Below are positions 43,194 through 52,711 of a DNA stretch of 64,000 bases, piece by piece. A program made the translations under genes and the position numbers. Within the stretch, counting starts at the first letter, position 1; each line of letters opens with the position of its first letter. Source of the DNA: PALSA-1180 sp964624625 (GTDB lineage: Bacteria; Oederibacteriota; Muellerivitia; Muellerivitales; Muellerivitaceae); the NCBI GenBank assembly GCA_964624625.1, contig CAZUXW010000005.1:1-64000 (forward strand), in the 5' to 3' direction. Below the pieces are notes generated by a model. It was not told the DNA's origin. It worked only from the letters and a program-made list of their open reading frames with translations, and did not search any database.

Positions 43194-44144
43194 GTGGATA
43201 TCAATAAACTTCAAAACTTTGGCGAGGCGGCGGCTGTTGGTTTAGCCCAAACCTTAACCGCTTTGATGGGCCGGGATGTGCTGGTTTCATTATCCCGGGT
43301 TTCCAACGAGGATACGAAATCGGTGGCTTCGGGCCTGGATTCCTCGTATCTTGTTGCGGCTTTGAAGGGGTCCGGCGGGGTGGATGGGACGGCGCTTTTG
43401 TTGACGAAGGAAAAAAACTCGTCGGTTTTGGCCGATTTGTTGATAGGCCAGGATGGGACGAGCGCTCCCGAAAAGATGACGGAACTTCATTTATCCGCTT
43501 TTGGCGAGGTGCTTCACCAAATGGCGGAGGTTTTTACGACGGAGGGAAAGAAAGTCGGTGGTTCGAAGGTTCTTTGGGAGGCGGGCGAGCCTTCCACCAT
43601 GGAATCTTCCTCGTTGGACCGCCAGTTATCCCAGTTGGGCGTGACATTAACGGTTTTCAATTTCGCCTTTAATGTCCAAGATTTATTGACGGGTGAGTTT
43701 TTATTTTGTCTTCCCGAATCGGTTGCTTCTCGTTTTTCGACCGGGGCGGGAAAACCAGCTGCCCCTGTGGCTTCTGGAAATGTTCAATCCGGTGTTTCGA
43801 CTGTAAACACCCAATCGCGAGCGGGAGGTGCTTCTGTGCAACAATTAGAAAATGAATTCTCGGGTTCGGCTCGACCGACTGGGGGAAACATCGGGCTTTT
43901 ACTGGATGTTCCCTTGAAACTGACCGTCGAACTTGGCCGGACGACGAAATTGGTGAAGGAAATTTTGGCCTTGGCGCCTGGTTCCGTGGTGGAGCTGGAC
44001 AAGTTGGCGGGTGAGGCTGTTGACATATTGGTCAACGAGAAGCTGATCGCCAAGGGAGAAGTGGTCGTGATCGACGAGAATTTCGGGGTCCGCATCACTG
44101 AGATCATCAATCCCGAAGAACGGTTGCACGCGGTTCAGGCTTAA
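43194..44144 (+). CDS. fliN: flagellar motor switch protein FliN, long FliY-like form
   Basis: The start is GTG 43194. The 316-residue protein is far longer than simple FliN. Residues ~1-170 resemble the CheC/CheX-like domain of FliY (LSAFGEVLHQMAEVF). Residues ~180-230 are a Ser/Gly/Gln linker. Residues ~233-305 form the SpoA domain (LLLDVPLKLTVELGRTTKLVKEILALAPGSVVELDK). In FliY/CheC phosphatases the helix reads ExxN; here the Asn is His, so CheY-P phosphatase activity is doubtful. It forms the switch complex with FliM and FliG. Confidence 0.93.
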   Translation: MDINKLQNFGEAAAVGLAQTLTALMGRDVLVSLSRVSNEDTKSVASGLDSSYLVAALKGSGGVDGTALLLTKEKNSSVLADLLIGQDGTSAPEKMTELHLSAFGEVLHQMAEVFTTEGKKVGGSKVLWEAGEPSTMESSSLDRQLSQLGVTLTVFNFAFNVQDLLTGEFLFCLPESVASRFSTGAGKPAAPVASGNVQSGVSTVNTQSRAGGASVQQLENEFSGSARPTGGNIGLLLDVPLKLTVELGRTTKLVKEILALAPGSVVELDKLAGEAVDILVNEKLIAKGEVVVIDENFGVRITEIINPEERLHAVQA

Positions 44145-44172
44145 TTAAGGCATTGAGGACTCGTAAAGTTCC

Positions 44173-44871
44173 ATGCCCATGACCTGTTCCAACCACGAGA
44201 ACCCTTGGATACTAAATACCCTCATCGGTTTAGTTCTAGGGGTTTGTCTATTTCTGCCGGTTAATCCTCCTGGCGCTTGGGCGATTGATTCCAACAGCGC
44301 CCTGTTTGAAAAAAACCAAAGCGCAGCCCCTGGGGAAAAGGAAAAAAACAGCCAGCCCTTGGCCCTTCCCGAGGAAACCCCCAATCCCTCCCCCGGAATA
44401 TTCTCGACCCTGGCAAGGATTTTCCTCGCCCTTTTCCTCATTGTGGGCCTGATCATTTTAACGGTTTGGGGCGTGAAGTTTGTTTGGGAAAAACAAGGGT
44501 GGAATAACCTGAGCGAGACGGGGAAGCCCATCAAGGTTTTGACCTCGACCTACCTGGCTCCCCGAAAAGCGATTCATTTAATCGAGGTCGGCAAACGGCT
44601 TTTAGTGGTGGGAGTGGGTAAGGATGAGATGAGTTGTTTCGATGTCATCGCGGACCCGGATGAAATTGAGTCCTTGCGCCAGGCCGCCCAGCAGGGATTC
44701 CCGAAAATATTCTCGAAAATCATGAATAAGCATGAGGCGGTGCAGGATGAGGCCGAGGCCAAAAGAATCATCGCGGAAAGCAACGAGCTGGTGGGTGGTT
44801 ACGTGGAAAAATTAAAAGGGATTACCAAGAACAAGAAAAATCCGGTCCGCGGGAAGGGTGAACATTCATGA
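44173..44871 (+). CDS. fliO: flagellar biosynthetic protein FliO
   Basis: ATG 44173 (ATG 44179 possible). The 232-residue protein has a signal-like first hydrophobic segment and a Pro/Ser/Glu-rich stretch. A membrane helix follows (LARIFLALFLIVGLIILTVWGVKFVW), then the FliO core IKVLTSTYLAPRKAIHLIEVGKRLLVVGV. FliO helps assemble the FliP-FliQ-FliR export gate. It overlaps fliP by four bases. Confidence 0.88.
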   Translation: MPMTCSNHENPWILNTLIGLVLGVCLFLPVNPPGAWAIDSNSALFEKNQSAAPGEKEKNSQPLALPEETPNPSPGIFSTLARIFLALFLIVGLIILTVWGVKFVWEKQGWNNLSETGKPIKVLTSTYLAPRKAIHLIEVGKRLLVVGVGKDEMSCFDVIADPDEIESLRQAAQQGFPKIFSKIMNKHEAVQDEAEAKRIIAESNELVGGYVEKLKGITKNKKNPVRGKGEHS

Positions 44872-45623
44872 GGCGAAACTTCTTTTGGCTGGCGGGGTTT
44901 TCCGCCCTTCTCTTGTGGGCGACCGCCGGGGCTTCCGCCGCCGCGGATATTCCCTTTCCCTCCATAAAGTTGGGCGTGGACCAAGCCAAAACACCGCAAG
45001 ACGTCGCCATGAGCATTCAAATTATTTTGGTGCTGACGGTCTTGTCGCTCGCCCCGGCGATCCTGATCATGACCACCTCCTTTACCAGGATCGTTATTGT
45101 CCTGGCCTTTTTGCGCCAGGGGCTGGGAACCCAACAGGTGCCCCCAAACCAGGTCTTGATCAGCCTCGCGTTGTTTCTCACCTTTTTCGTGATGAAGCCG
45201 ACGTTTGAAAAAATCGACCAGGACGCCCTCACGCCTTACCTGGCCGGGAAGATGTCGACCGCGGAGGCTTTTAAAAAAGCCGAGGATCCGATGAGGCAGT
45301 TCATGTTTAAACAAACCAGGGAAAAGGACCTGGCGCTGTTCGTCGCCCTATCCAAATCCAGCCGCCCCCGCACCCCCGCGGACATCTCGACCTTTGTTTT
45401 AATCCCCGCCTTCGTGATCGGGGAGCTGAAAAAATCCTTTGAGATGGGGTTTATTATTTTCATTCCGTTCCTCATCATTGATATGGTGGTGGCTTCGGTT
45501 TTGATGTCCATGGGAATGCTCATGCTTCCGCCCGTGCTTATCTCGCTGCCCTTTAAAATTTTGCTCTTCATCATGGTGGATGGCTGGAACCTGATTGTCC
45601 GGTCGATCGCCCTGAGTTTTTGA
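44868..45623 (+). CDS. fliP: flagellar export gate protein FliP
   Basis: ATG 44868 overlaps the fliO stop. The 251-residue protein has a signal peptide (FFWLAGFSALLLWATAGASAAA). The conserved core follows: LAPAILIMTTSFTRIVIVLAFLRQGLGTQQVPPNQVL, then FVLIPAFVIGELKKSFEMGFIIFIPFLIIDMVVASVLMSMGM, and a C-terminal helix. It builds the export pore with FliQ and FliR. Confidence 0.97.
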   Translation: MRRNFFWLAGFSALLLWATAGASAAADIPFPSIKLGVDQAKTPQDVAMSIQIILVLTVLSLAPAILIMTTSFTRIVIVLAFLRQGLGTQQVPPNQVLISLALFLTFFVMKPTFEKIDQDALTPYLAGKMSTAEAFKKAEDPMRQFMFKQTREKDLALFVALSKSSRPRTPADISTFVLIPAFVIGELKKSFEMGFIIFIPFLIIDMVVASVLMSMGMLMLPPVLISLPFKILLFIMVDGWNLIVRSIALSF

Positions 45624-45646
45624 CTTTTTGAAATGAGGATTTAGAA

Positions 45647-45916
45647 ATGACGGTAGAATTTATCGCTGACTTGGCGAATCGGGCCCTTTGGATCACCCTT
45701 CTTATTTCCGCCCCGATCCTGGGATTGGGACTGGCGGTGGGTGTGGCGGTTTCCATTTTCCAGGCCGTCACGCAGATACAGGAAATGACCTTAACCTTTA
45801 TCCCGAAAATCATCGCCATTTTTTTCGCCATTCTTGTGTTCGGGAAATGGATGATGCTGGTTTTATTGAACTTCACTTCCAACCTTTGGATTAACCTTCC
45901 GAATTACTCGAAGTGA
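45647..45916 (+). CDS. fliQ: flagellar export gate protein FliQ
   Basis: ATG 45647. The 89-residue protein has two membrane helices joined by FQAVTQIQEMTLTFIPKI, the FliQ signature loop. Confidence 0.96.
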   Translation: MTVEFIADLANRALWITLLISAPILGLGLAVGVAVSIFQAVTQIQEMTLTFIPKIIAIFFAILVFGKWMMLVLLNFTSNLWINLPNYSK

Positions 45917-45923
45917 GGGCGCT

Positions 45924-46709
45924 TTGCCAACCAATCCCTTTCAATTCGATCCCAAAGATGTGGTGGCCTTTGTCCTGGTTCTGATGAGGATGGCCGGTGT
46001 TTTTTTAACGGCGCCTGTCTTTGCCAGCCGGAATATCCCCGTCATGGTCAAGGCCTCCTGGATACTCCTGATTTCGTTCCTGATATTTCCTGTGGTGGAT
46101 TTCAAGGCTGATTTGCTCCCTGGCTCCGGATTACCCCTGGCCTTGGGCGTGGTCCGGGAATTGCTGATCGGTTTTTGCGTTGGTTTAGGCGCCACCTTGG
46201 TTTTTACAGGCATCCAATTGGCGGGCCAGATCGTGGATATTCAAATGGGGCTGGGGATGGTGAATATCATCGATCCCATCACGAGCACCCAAATATCCGT
46301 CATGGGACAGTATTATTATTTGATCGCGACGCTGGTATTCCTGTCGGTGGACGGCCATCACCTTCTGTTGCGGGCCTTGGCGGACAGCTTTACCCTGGTT
46401 CCGCTGGGCCAGGCTCATTTCACCGCGGCCCTGGGGACGAAAATGATGGCGATGTTCTCCCAAATATTTTTCATCGCCTTTCGGGTCGGGGCGCCGGTCA
46501 TCGGGGCGCTGTTTATCACCAACATGGCCTTGGGCGTGGTGGCCCGCACCGTTCCCCAAATGAACGTGTTTATCGTGGGAATGCCGTTGAATTTGGCGGT
46601 CGGATTCATGATTACCGCCCTCTCGATGAGCTTTTTTGTCTTCGTCCTACAGGGTTTGTTCAAGGGAATGGTCCGGGATTTGGCGGTTTTGATTCAAGCC
46701 TTGCGGTAG
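45924..46709 (+). CDS. fliR: flagellar export gate protein FliR
   Basis: The start is TTG 45924 with GAGGG upstream. The 261-residue protein has about six membrane helices. Family landmarks are MRMAGVFLTAPVFASRNIPVMVKA, then ELLIGFCVGLGATLVFTGIQLAGQIVDIQMGLGMVNIIDP and LLIT-like APVIGALFITNMALGVVARTVPQMNVFIVGMPL. It completes the FliPQR gate. Confidence 0.96.
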   Translation: MPTNPFQFDPKDVVAFVLVLMRMAGVFLTAPVFASRNIPVMVKASWILLISFLIFPVVDFKADLLPGSGLPLALGVVRELLIGFCVGLGATLVFTGIQLAGQIVDIQMGLGMVNIIDPITSTQISVMGQYYYLIATLVFLSVDGHHLLLRALADSFTLVPLGQAHFTAALGTKMMAMFSQIFFIAFRVGAPVIGALFITNMALGVVARTVPQMNVFIVGMPLNLAVGFMITALSMSFFVFVLQGLFKGMVRDLAVLIQALR

Positions 46710-46780
46710 GGCCGTCGCCAAAAACCGGTTGGAATGGCCTTTGGCGGTGGACCCTAAATAATTGATTACGAGGATGAACG

Positions 46781-47851
46781 ATGGCGGATCCGGGACGCAC
46801 CGAAAAAGCGACGCCGAAAAGGCGGGAAGAGGCTCGCGAAAGGGGACAGGTTCCCCGTTCCGTCGAGGTTAATTCGGCGCTGATTTTGCTGACAGCGCTT
46901 TTGACTTTTCGATACGCGGGCCCCTATATGGTCGACTCCATGAATCAGGTGGCGGTTTTTTCCTACCAAAACATGAATATGACATTGGGGATGGAGAGCG
47001 TCTACACCCTGGGTTTGTTTTACATGTGGCAAATTTTTAAGATTATCGCCCCTGTTTTGGGCATGGTTTTGCTGGTGGGGTTGATCGCGAATTATTTTCA
47101 AGTGGGCGTTTTATTCAGCTTGAAGCCGCTCGTTCCGAAGTTCAGCAACGTCAACCCCATGTCCGGGTTCCAAAAACTATTTTCGCGCCGGTCCGCGATT
47201 GAGTTTGTCAAATCCCTGTTGAAACTTTCCCTGATCAGTTGGATCGTTTACAAGGGAGTCAAGACGGCCCTTCCTGAACTGGTCCCGACCATGGATATGC
47301 CCGGCACGGAAGCTTTGAGGTTTGTGGGGATGTTGACCATGAAAATTTTGAACACGGCTATTTTGGCCCTCGCCGCTTTGGCTGTGTTTGATTATTTCTA
47401 TCAACGGTGGGAGTACGAGGACGGCCTTAAAATGACGAAACAGGAAGTTCGGGATGAATACCGTCAATCCGAGGGCGACCCGATGATCAAGGCCCGGATC
47501 CGGCAGATTCAAAGGGAGATGGCGCGCCGCCGAATGTTCGAATCGATCCCCAAGGCGGATGTGGTGATAACCAATCCCACCCACGTGGCAGTGGCCCTGG
47601 AATATAAAGAGGGCATGTCGGCTCCCGTTGTTTTGGCCAAGGGCGAGAGGGTCGTCGCGGAAAAAATCAAGGAAATGGCGAAAAAAAACTTTATTCCGAT
47701 CGTGGAAAATCCCCCTCTGGCGAGGGCGCTTTTAAAACAATGCCCGGTGGGAGCGCCTATTTCCCCCGATCTATTCGAGGCCGTGGCTGAAATTTTGGCC
47801 TTCGTCTACCGTGTGAATAAACAAAAGGGCGCTTCGAAAGCCGCTGGATAA
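46781..47851 (+). CDS. flhB: flagellar export switch protein FlhB
   Basis: ATG 46781. The 356-residue protein begins EKATPKRREEARERGQVPRSVEVN, a typical FlhB start, and has four membrane helices. The cytoplasmic domain contains the self-cleavage site NPTH (265-268), followed by VAVALEYKEGMSAPVVLAKGE. Cleavage between Asn and Pro lets the export gate switch from rod/hook to filament substrates. A second, truncated FlhB C-terminal paralogue is encoded at 56806-57108. Confidence 0.97.
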   Translation: MADPGRTEKATPKRREEARERGQVPRSVEVNSALILLTALLTFRYAGPYMVDSMNQVAVFSYQNMNMTLGMESVYTLGLFYMWQIFKIIAPVLGMVLLVGLIANYFQVGVLFSLKPLVPKFSNVNPMSGFQKLFSRRSAIEFVKSLLKLSLISWIVYKGVKTALPELVPTMDMPGTEALRFVGMLTMKILNTAILALAALAVFDYFYQRWEYEDGLKMTKQEVRDEYRQSEGDPMIKARIRQIQREMARRRMFESIPKADVVITNPTHVAVALEYKEGMSAPVVLAKGERVVAEKIKEMAKKNFIPIVENPPLARALLKQCPVGAPISPDLFEAVAEILAFVYRVNKQKGASKAAG

Positions 47852-48023
47852 TCCCGGTGTTTTTCCCGCGATTGGAGCTGATTGTTTTAAGTTAAGGGCC
47901 GCAGGGAAACGTGAAAATAAAGGAATTTAAGCTTTTTGTGGGGCCTCATTTAGTGTTGGGGTAGTAACGAATCCTCCTGCTACAATGTCGGTTTCTGACA
48001 TGCTGGAACGAAAGGCTTTTCTA

Positions 48024-50108
48024 ATGGCTGAAGCGACGACCATTAACACCATCCAAAAAAACAGCGATCTCTTCTTCGCCTTTGCCGTGGTGATGGCGAT
48101 CATTATGGTGGTGATTCCACTTCCTCCTTTCCTATTGGACATCCTCATTTCCCTGAATATCACCATGGCGTTGGTCGTGGTCCTGATCACCATGTATACC
48201 TTGGAGCCCCTGCACTTTTCCATTTTTCCGACTTTGCTCCTGATCACGACTTTGTTCCGTCTTGCCCTGAGTATTTCCGCCACCCGGTTAATCCTTCTGC
48301 ATGGCACCGACGGGTCCCAAGCCGCCGGCAAGGTTATCGAATCCATTGGAACGGTCGTGGTGGGCGGAAGCTATTGGGTTGGGTTTGTGGTATTTCTTAT
48401 TTTGATCATCATCCAATTCGTGGTGATTACCAGCGGCGCCCAGCGCGTGGCGGAAGTGGCGGCCCGGTTCACCTTGGACGCCATGCCGGGAAAACAAATG
48501 GCCATCGACGCGGACCTCAATTCGGGCCTGGTGACCGATGACCAAGCCCGCCAGAGGCGCAAGGACGTGGAGCGGGAGGCTGATTTTTACGGGGCCATGG
48601 ATGGAGCCAGCAAATTTGTCCGTGGGGACGCCATCGCGGCCATCGTGATTATCGTCATCAACGTGTTGGGCGGGTTCGGGGTCGGTTTTTGGAGCCAAAG
48701 CATGACTTGGGAGGAGGTGCTGCAGCGCTACACGCTTCTTTCCATCGGGGACGGGTTGGCAACGCAGATTCCGGCGTTACTGCTTTCCATGGCGACCGGT
48801 ATCGTGGTGACCCGGGCGGCATCGGACAGCAATTTGGGGACGGACTTAGTGCGGCAAATCACGGCCCATCCAAAGGCCCTTTGGATCGCCGCCGGCGTGC
48901 TTTTCGTGTTGGGCCTCGTTCCTGGTATGCCCTGGGCCTTCCTCTTTATCTCCATTTTGACCGGGGTCCTGGCTTATTTTATCGACACGACGGTCCGCCG
49001 CGAGACGGAGGACGCCGTTGAAAAGGCCAAGGGTCAAGCGGCCCCGGACAAGAAAAAAGAGCCCGAGAACGTCTCGTCCCTTCTCCAGGTGGACCATTTG
49101 GAGGTTGAGATCGGCTACAGCCTCATTCCCTTGGTGGACGAAGCCCAGGGCGGGGACCTGTTGGAGCGGATCACAGGGATCCGGCGGCAAATGGCCACCG
49201 ATTTGGGCCTGGTCGTACCGCCCATCCGCATTCGGGACAATATGCAGCTTCAACCCTCGGAATATTTGATCAAGATCAAGGGCGTGGAGGTATCGCGCTG
49301 GAAAATCATGCCGGGCCACCTATTGGCGATGGCCACGGGGACCGACATGGTCAAAATTCAGGGCATCGAGACCAAGGAACCAACCTTTAATTTGACGGCC
49401 TATTGGATAACCGATGAGGAAAAATCCATGGCGGAACAAGCGGGATATTCGGTCGTGGACGCCTCGACCGTCATCGCGACCCACTTAACGGAGGTCATCC
49501 GCAATCACGCCCACGAGTTCTTGACCCGGCAAAGCGTTTCGAAGCTATTGGATGGGGTCAAAAAAGAATCGCCGGCGGTGGTGGAGGAGCTCGTTCCGGG
49601 GCACCTGCCCATCGGGGATTTGCAGAAAATCCTGCAAAACCTTTTGAAAGAGCATATTCCCATCCGTGACCTGGAAAGCATTCTGGAGTCGGTCGCGGAT
49701 CACGTTCGCGAAACGAAGGACGTTCAATTGCTGACCGAGTACGCCAGAAAATCCCTTTCGCGTTCCATCACCAAACTCCACCAGGCGGCCGACGGGAAAG
49801 TCTACGCCCTCACACTCGACCCGAGGTTTGAAAAAACCATCCTGGATTCGGTGCAGGCGGCGGAAAGCGGGTCCGCCACCGCCTTGGATCCAAGGGTTTT
49901 ACAGCAAATGTTCAGGAGCCTTTCGGCTGGGATCGAAAAAATGGCCGCGGCCAACCGGCAGCCTTTGGTTTTGTGCTCGCCCGGGGTTCGTCCCTATTTC
50001 AAGAAATTGATTGAGCGGTTCATTCCACATTTAACCGTTCTTTCCTTCAGCGAACTTCTGCCGCGGACCGAAATCCAATCCATCGGCGTGATCGAGGCGG
50101 GTGAATGA
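48024..50108 (+). CDS. flhA: flagellar export gate protein FlhA
   Basis: ATG 48024 is preferred, with AAAGG upstream; ATG 47985 is also in frame. The 694-residue protein has about eight membrane helices. The conserved LNITMALVVVLITMYTLEPLHFSIFPTLLLITTLFRLALSISATRLIL and the FHIPEP-like region (RFTLDAMPGKQMAIDADLNSGL) are present. A cytoplasmic domain starts near residue 340. Its start overlaps no gene; the end overlaps flhF by four bases. The 172-base gap before it may hold an extra promoter (TACAAT near 47980). Confidence 0.96.
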   Translation: MAEATTINTIQKNSDLFFAFAVVMAIIMVVIPLPPFLLDILISLNITMALVVVLITMYTLEPLHFSIFPTLLLITTLFRLALSISATRLILLHGTDGSQAAGKVIESIGTVVVGGSYWVGFVVFLILIIIQFVVITSGAQRVAEVAARFTLDAMPGKQMAIDADLNSGLVTDDQARQRRKDVEREADFYGAMDGASKFVRGDAIAAIVIIVINVLGGFGVGFWSQSMTWEEVLQRYTLLSIGDGLATQIPALLLSMATGIVVTRAASDSNLGTDLVRQITAHPKALWIAAGVLFVLGLVPGMPWAFLFISILTGVLAYFIDTTVRRETEDAVEKAKGQAAPDKKKEPENVSSLLQVDHLEVEIGYSLIPLVDEAQGGDLLERITGIRRQMATDLGLVVPPIRIRDNMQLQPSEYLIKIKGVEVSRWKIMPGHLLAMATGTDMVKIQGIETKEPTFNLTAYWITDEEKSMAEQAGYSVVDASTVIATHLTEVIRNHAHEFLTRQSVSKLLDGVKKESPAVVEELVPGHLPIGDLQKILQNLLKEHIPIRDLESILESVADHVRETKDVQLLTEYARKSLSRSITKLHQAADGKVYALTLDPRFEKTILDSVQAAESGSATALDPRVLQQMFRSLSAGIEKMAAANRQPLVLCSPGVRPYFKKLIERFIPHLTVLSFSELLPRTEIQSIGVIEAGE

Positions 50109-51313
50109 GAATCAAGCGATATGAAGCTCCCACGATCCAAGAGGCCCTCATGAAAGTGAAGAAGGATTTGGGGCCGGAAGCGGTTATCCTCTACACGAAG
50201 ACCTTCCGTAAGGGAGGTATGCTGGGAATGTTTGGGAAGCTGATGGCTGAAATCACCGCCGGGGTTGATTTGAACCTGATGGATGATATGGCCAAGCGAA
50301 GGGGACCGGCCCCGGCCGTCCCGCCGATCCTGGACCGCGGGGAGGCCCTCCTCAAAAAGAATCCCGCCGCGCCGCAGCCTGCCGCGGGCCCCTTGACCCC
50401 CATGGGATCGCTTGATCCGGCCCGGGCGAAGGTGAAAGCCCTTCAGCGGGAATTGAACGAAATGAAGACCTCCAGCGTCGCCAACGTTTTGAGGGATTTG
50501 AATCAAGTCGACACCGCGGCCCTCTTGTCGGAGGGCTTCTCCAAAATCAGGAAGAAGCTGGTGCGCCAAGAAGTCGAGGACTTTTTAATCCAAAAAATGA
50601 TCAAGGGGATGATTTCCGAAAAGATTGACCCCGAAAAAAACGAGGAAGTATTCCAGTGGATCGACCGATATGTGAGGGGCGTGGTTAAAATCGCGCCGGC
50701 CGCCTCCCCGACGAACTTCCAGAAGGTCATCGCGTTTGTGGGACCCACGGGCGTTGGAAAGACAACCACCTTGGCCAAGCTCGCGGCCCGATTCAGCCTC
50801 ATCGAGCGGAAAAAAGTGGCGATGATCACGGCGGATACCTATCGAATCGCCGCGACCGAACAGCTGAAAACCTACGGAAAAATCATGGGCATTCCCGTTG
50901 ATGTGGCCGACTCGTCGGAGGAAATCGTGAATATCCTGGCCAAATACAAAAACATGGATTTGGTTTTGGTGGATACGGCCGGGAGAAGCCCCTCCAGCGA
51001 CGAGCAACTGGAAGAGCTGAAAGAATTCATCGCCAGGAGCCAGGCGGACGAGATTCACCTGGTTTTATCCGCGACGACGAAATATTTCGACATGCTTCGA
51101 ATCATCGAGCGGTTCGGCGTGGCGGTGCCGATCAACCGCATGATCTTCACTAAATTGGATGAGACCAGGTTTTACGGGGCGTTTTTAAACCTGATGAATA
51201 ATTTCCAGATCCCGTTGTCGTTTTACGCGACGGGGCAAAATGTCCCGGACGATTTGGAAGTTCCGGAGACGAATTCACTTTCCGAGAGAATCACCAAGGC
51301 GCTACTGGCTTAA
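50105..51313 (+). CDS. flhF: flagellar placement SRP-type GTPase FlhF
   Basis: ATG 50105 overlaps the flhA stop. The 402-residue protein has the FlhF N-terminal motif (RIKRYEAPTIQEALMKVKKDLGPEAVIL) and a variable linker. The SRP-like NG domain has GPTGVGKTT (213-221), ITADTYRIAATEQL, LVDTAGRSPSSDEQL and TKLDET. FlhF marks the pole or site of flagellar assembly with FlhG. Confidence 0.96.
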   Translation: MRIKRYEAPTIQEALMKVKKDLGPEAVILYTKTFRKGGMLGMFGKLMAEITAGVDLNLMDDMAKRRGPAPAVPPILDRGEALLKKNPAAPQPAAGPLTPMGSLDPARAKVKALQRELNEMKTSSVANVLRDLNQVDTAALLSEGFSKIRKKLVRQEVEDFLIQKMIKGMISEKIDPEKNEEVFQWIDRYVRGVVKIAPAASPTNFQKVIAFVGPTGVGKTTTLAKLAARFSLIERKKVAMITADTYRIAATEQLKTYGKIMGIPVDVADSSEEIVNILAKYKNMDLVLVDTAGRSPSSDEQLEELKEFIARSQADEIHLVLSATTKYFDMLRIIERFGVAVPINRMIFTKLDETRFYGAFLNLMNNFQIPLSFYATGQNVPDDLEVPETNSLSERITKALLA

Positions 51314-51322
51314 GGGGGATTT

Positions 51323-52228
51323 GTGCAGGATCAAGCTGAACGGCTTCGGCAATTGGTGGGGCGGCTGAATAATCCCCTGGGATTGGAAACGCCCAAACCG
51401 GCGTCTTCCCAATGCCGCGTGATGACGGTTACCAGCGGCAAGGGAGGGGTGGGGAAAACCAATCTTTCCGTTAATTTCGCCTTGGCCATGGCGGCCAGGG
51501 GCAAAAATGTCCTTTTGTTTGACGCGGATATGGGTTTGGCCAACGTGGATGTGATGCTGGGAATGATTCCCCAATACACGCTTTTAAACGTGCTGAACGG
51601 CCAAAAAAGCCTATCGGAGATTGTCTTGGAGGGCCCGGGGGGCATCCGGTTGGTGGCCTCGGGATCGGGCGGGGTCCAGGAACTGGCGGATTTAAACGAG
51701 GGGCAAAGGGCAAAGTTCTTGGAAGCCCTCTTAGAACTTCAAAACCAATCGGATGTCATTCTCATCGATACGGGGGCGGGTCTTCACCGGAACGTTTTGG
51801 CCTTCGTAATCGCCGCGGAAGAGGTCGTGATTGTGACCACTCCGGAGCCGACGGCTTTGATGGACGCCTATGGTATGATCAAAATACTTTTTCGTGAAAA
51901 GCATAATCCCGTTATCAACATTGTGGTGAACATGGCGGCCAATCAAACCGAGGCGGATGAGGCGGGGAAGAAGCTGGTGATCCTTTCCAAAAGGTTCTTG
52001 GGACTGGAGATCGAGTATCTGGGCTTTGTACCGAGGGATCCTGCCATGATTAAGGCCGTCCGCGAGCAAAAACCGGTTTTTCTTTCCGCGCCTCTTTGTC
52101 CGGCGGCGGTCAGCATGAACCGTTTGGCGGATATGCTGATGACGGGAAAGGACCAAAGGTCCGAGGGGAATTTAATCAATTTTTTCAAAAAAGTGACGCA
52201 GATTTTCGGAAGCAAGCAGCGGGGTTGA
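51323..52228 (+). CDS. flhG: MinD-like flagellar number regulator FlhG (FleN/YlxH)
   Basis: The start is GTG 51323 behind AAGGGGG. The 301-residue protein starts with a short amphipathic DQAERLRQLVGRLNN segment that in FlhG activates the FlhF GTPase. The deviant Walker A SGKGGVGKT (38-46) follows, then DADMGLANVDVMLG and IDTGAGLHRNVL. FlhG limits flagellar number. Confidence 0.95.
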   Translation: MQDQAERLRQLVGRLNNPLGLETPKPASSQCRVMTVTSGKGGVGKTNLSVNFALAMAARGKNVLLFDADMGLANVDVMLGMIPQYTLLNVLNGQKSLSEIVLEGPGGIRLVASGSGGVQELADLNEGQRAKFLEALLELQNQSDVILIDTGAGLHRNVLAFVIAAEEVVIVTTPEPTALMDAYGMIKILFREKHNPVINIVVNMAANQTEADEAGKKLVILSKRFLGLEIEYLGFVPRDPAMIKAVREQKPVFLSAPLCPAAVSMNRLADMLMTGKDQRSEGNLINFFKKVTQIFGSKQRG

Positions 52229-52295
52229 GCCTGGCAGGGATGGAGAATGAGGGCGGCGGCTTCTTGAGCCGGGATTAAAAATTCGGGGGAACCAG

Positions 52296-52706
52296 ATGGC
52301 TAAAAAAGAAAAAGACCGGTTGTACTATGAGATCACGAAGGAAAAGCCCTATGGCAACTTCCAAATGCTGATGGTGGGAGGGTCCGCGGGATCGGTTTTG
52401 GGCTTCCTGATCATTTCCCTGGTGGGAGCTTACGAGGGAATGGAGATGGATAGCCTGGTTCTCGCTTTTTTGGTCGCGAGTTTTCTCGGGTTTTTCTTCG
52501 GCCTGCTCATCATGTGGATCGTGATTACTTATCTCGAAAAAATGATACCTGGATCCGCCCTCATGGGGGGACTGCCCCAATCGGCCGGGCCGGCCGTCAC
52601 CGAGCCGGTGATGGAAGCCGAAACGGTTCCGGCGGCGGAAACCGAGGAAGCCAAGGGGAAATCCGTTGATTTTGTTTTTCCGGAACTTTCTCCCGATAAC
52701 CAGTAG
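52296..52706 (+). CDS. unknown two-helix membrane protein in the flagellar operon
   Basis: ATG 52296. The 136-residue protein has a charged N-terminus (KKEKDRLYYEITKEKPYGNF). Two membrane helices (~25-45 and ~51-80) are separated by GAYEGMEMD. The acidic, Pro/Ala/Glu-rich cytoplasmic or periplasmic tail ends FVFPELSPDNQ. I do not recognise the family. It lies between flhG and the sigma factor gene, only six bases before the latter, so it belongs to the flagellar transcription unit and may help anchor or position the machinery (inference). Confidence 0.75.
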   Translation: MAKKEKDRLYYEITKEKPYGNFQMLMVGGSAGSVLGFLIISLVGAYEGMEMDSLVLAFLVASFLGFFFGLLIMWIVITYLEKMIPGSALMGGLPQSAGPAVTEPVMEAETVPAAETEEAKGKSVDFVFPELSPDNQ

Positions 52707-52711
52707 AAAGT

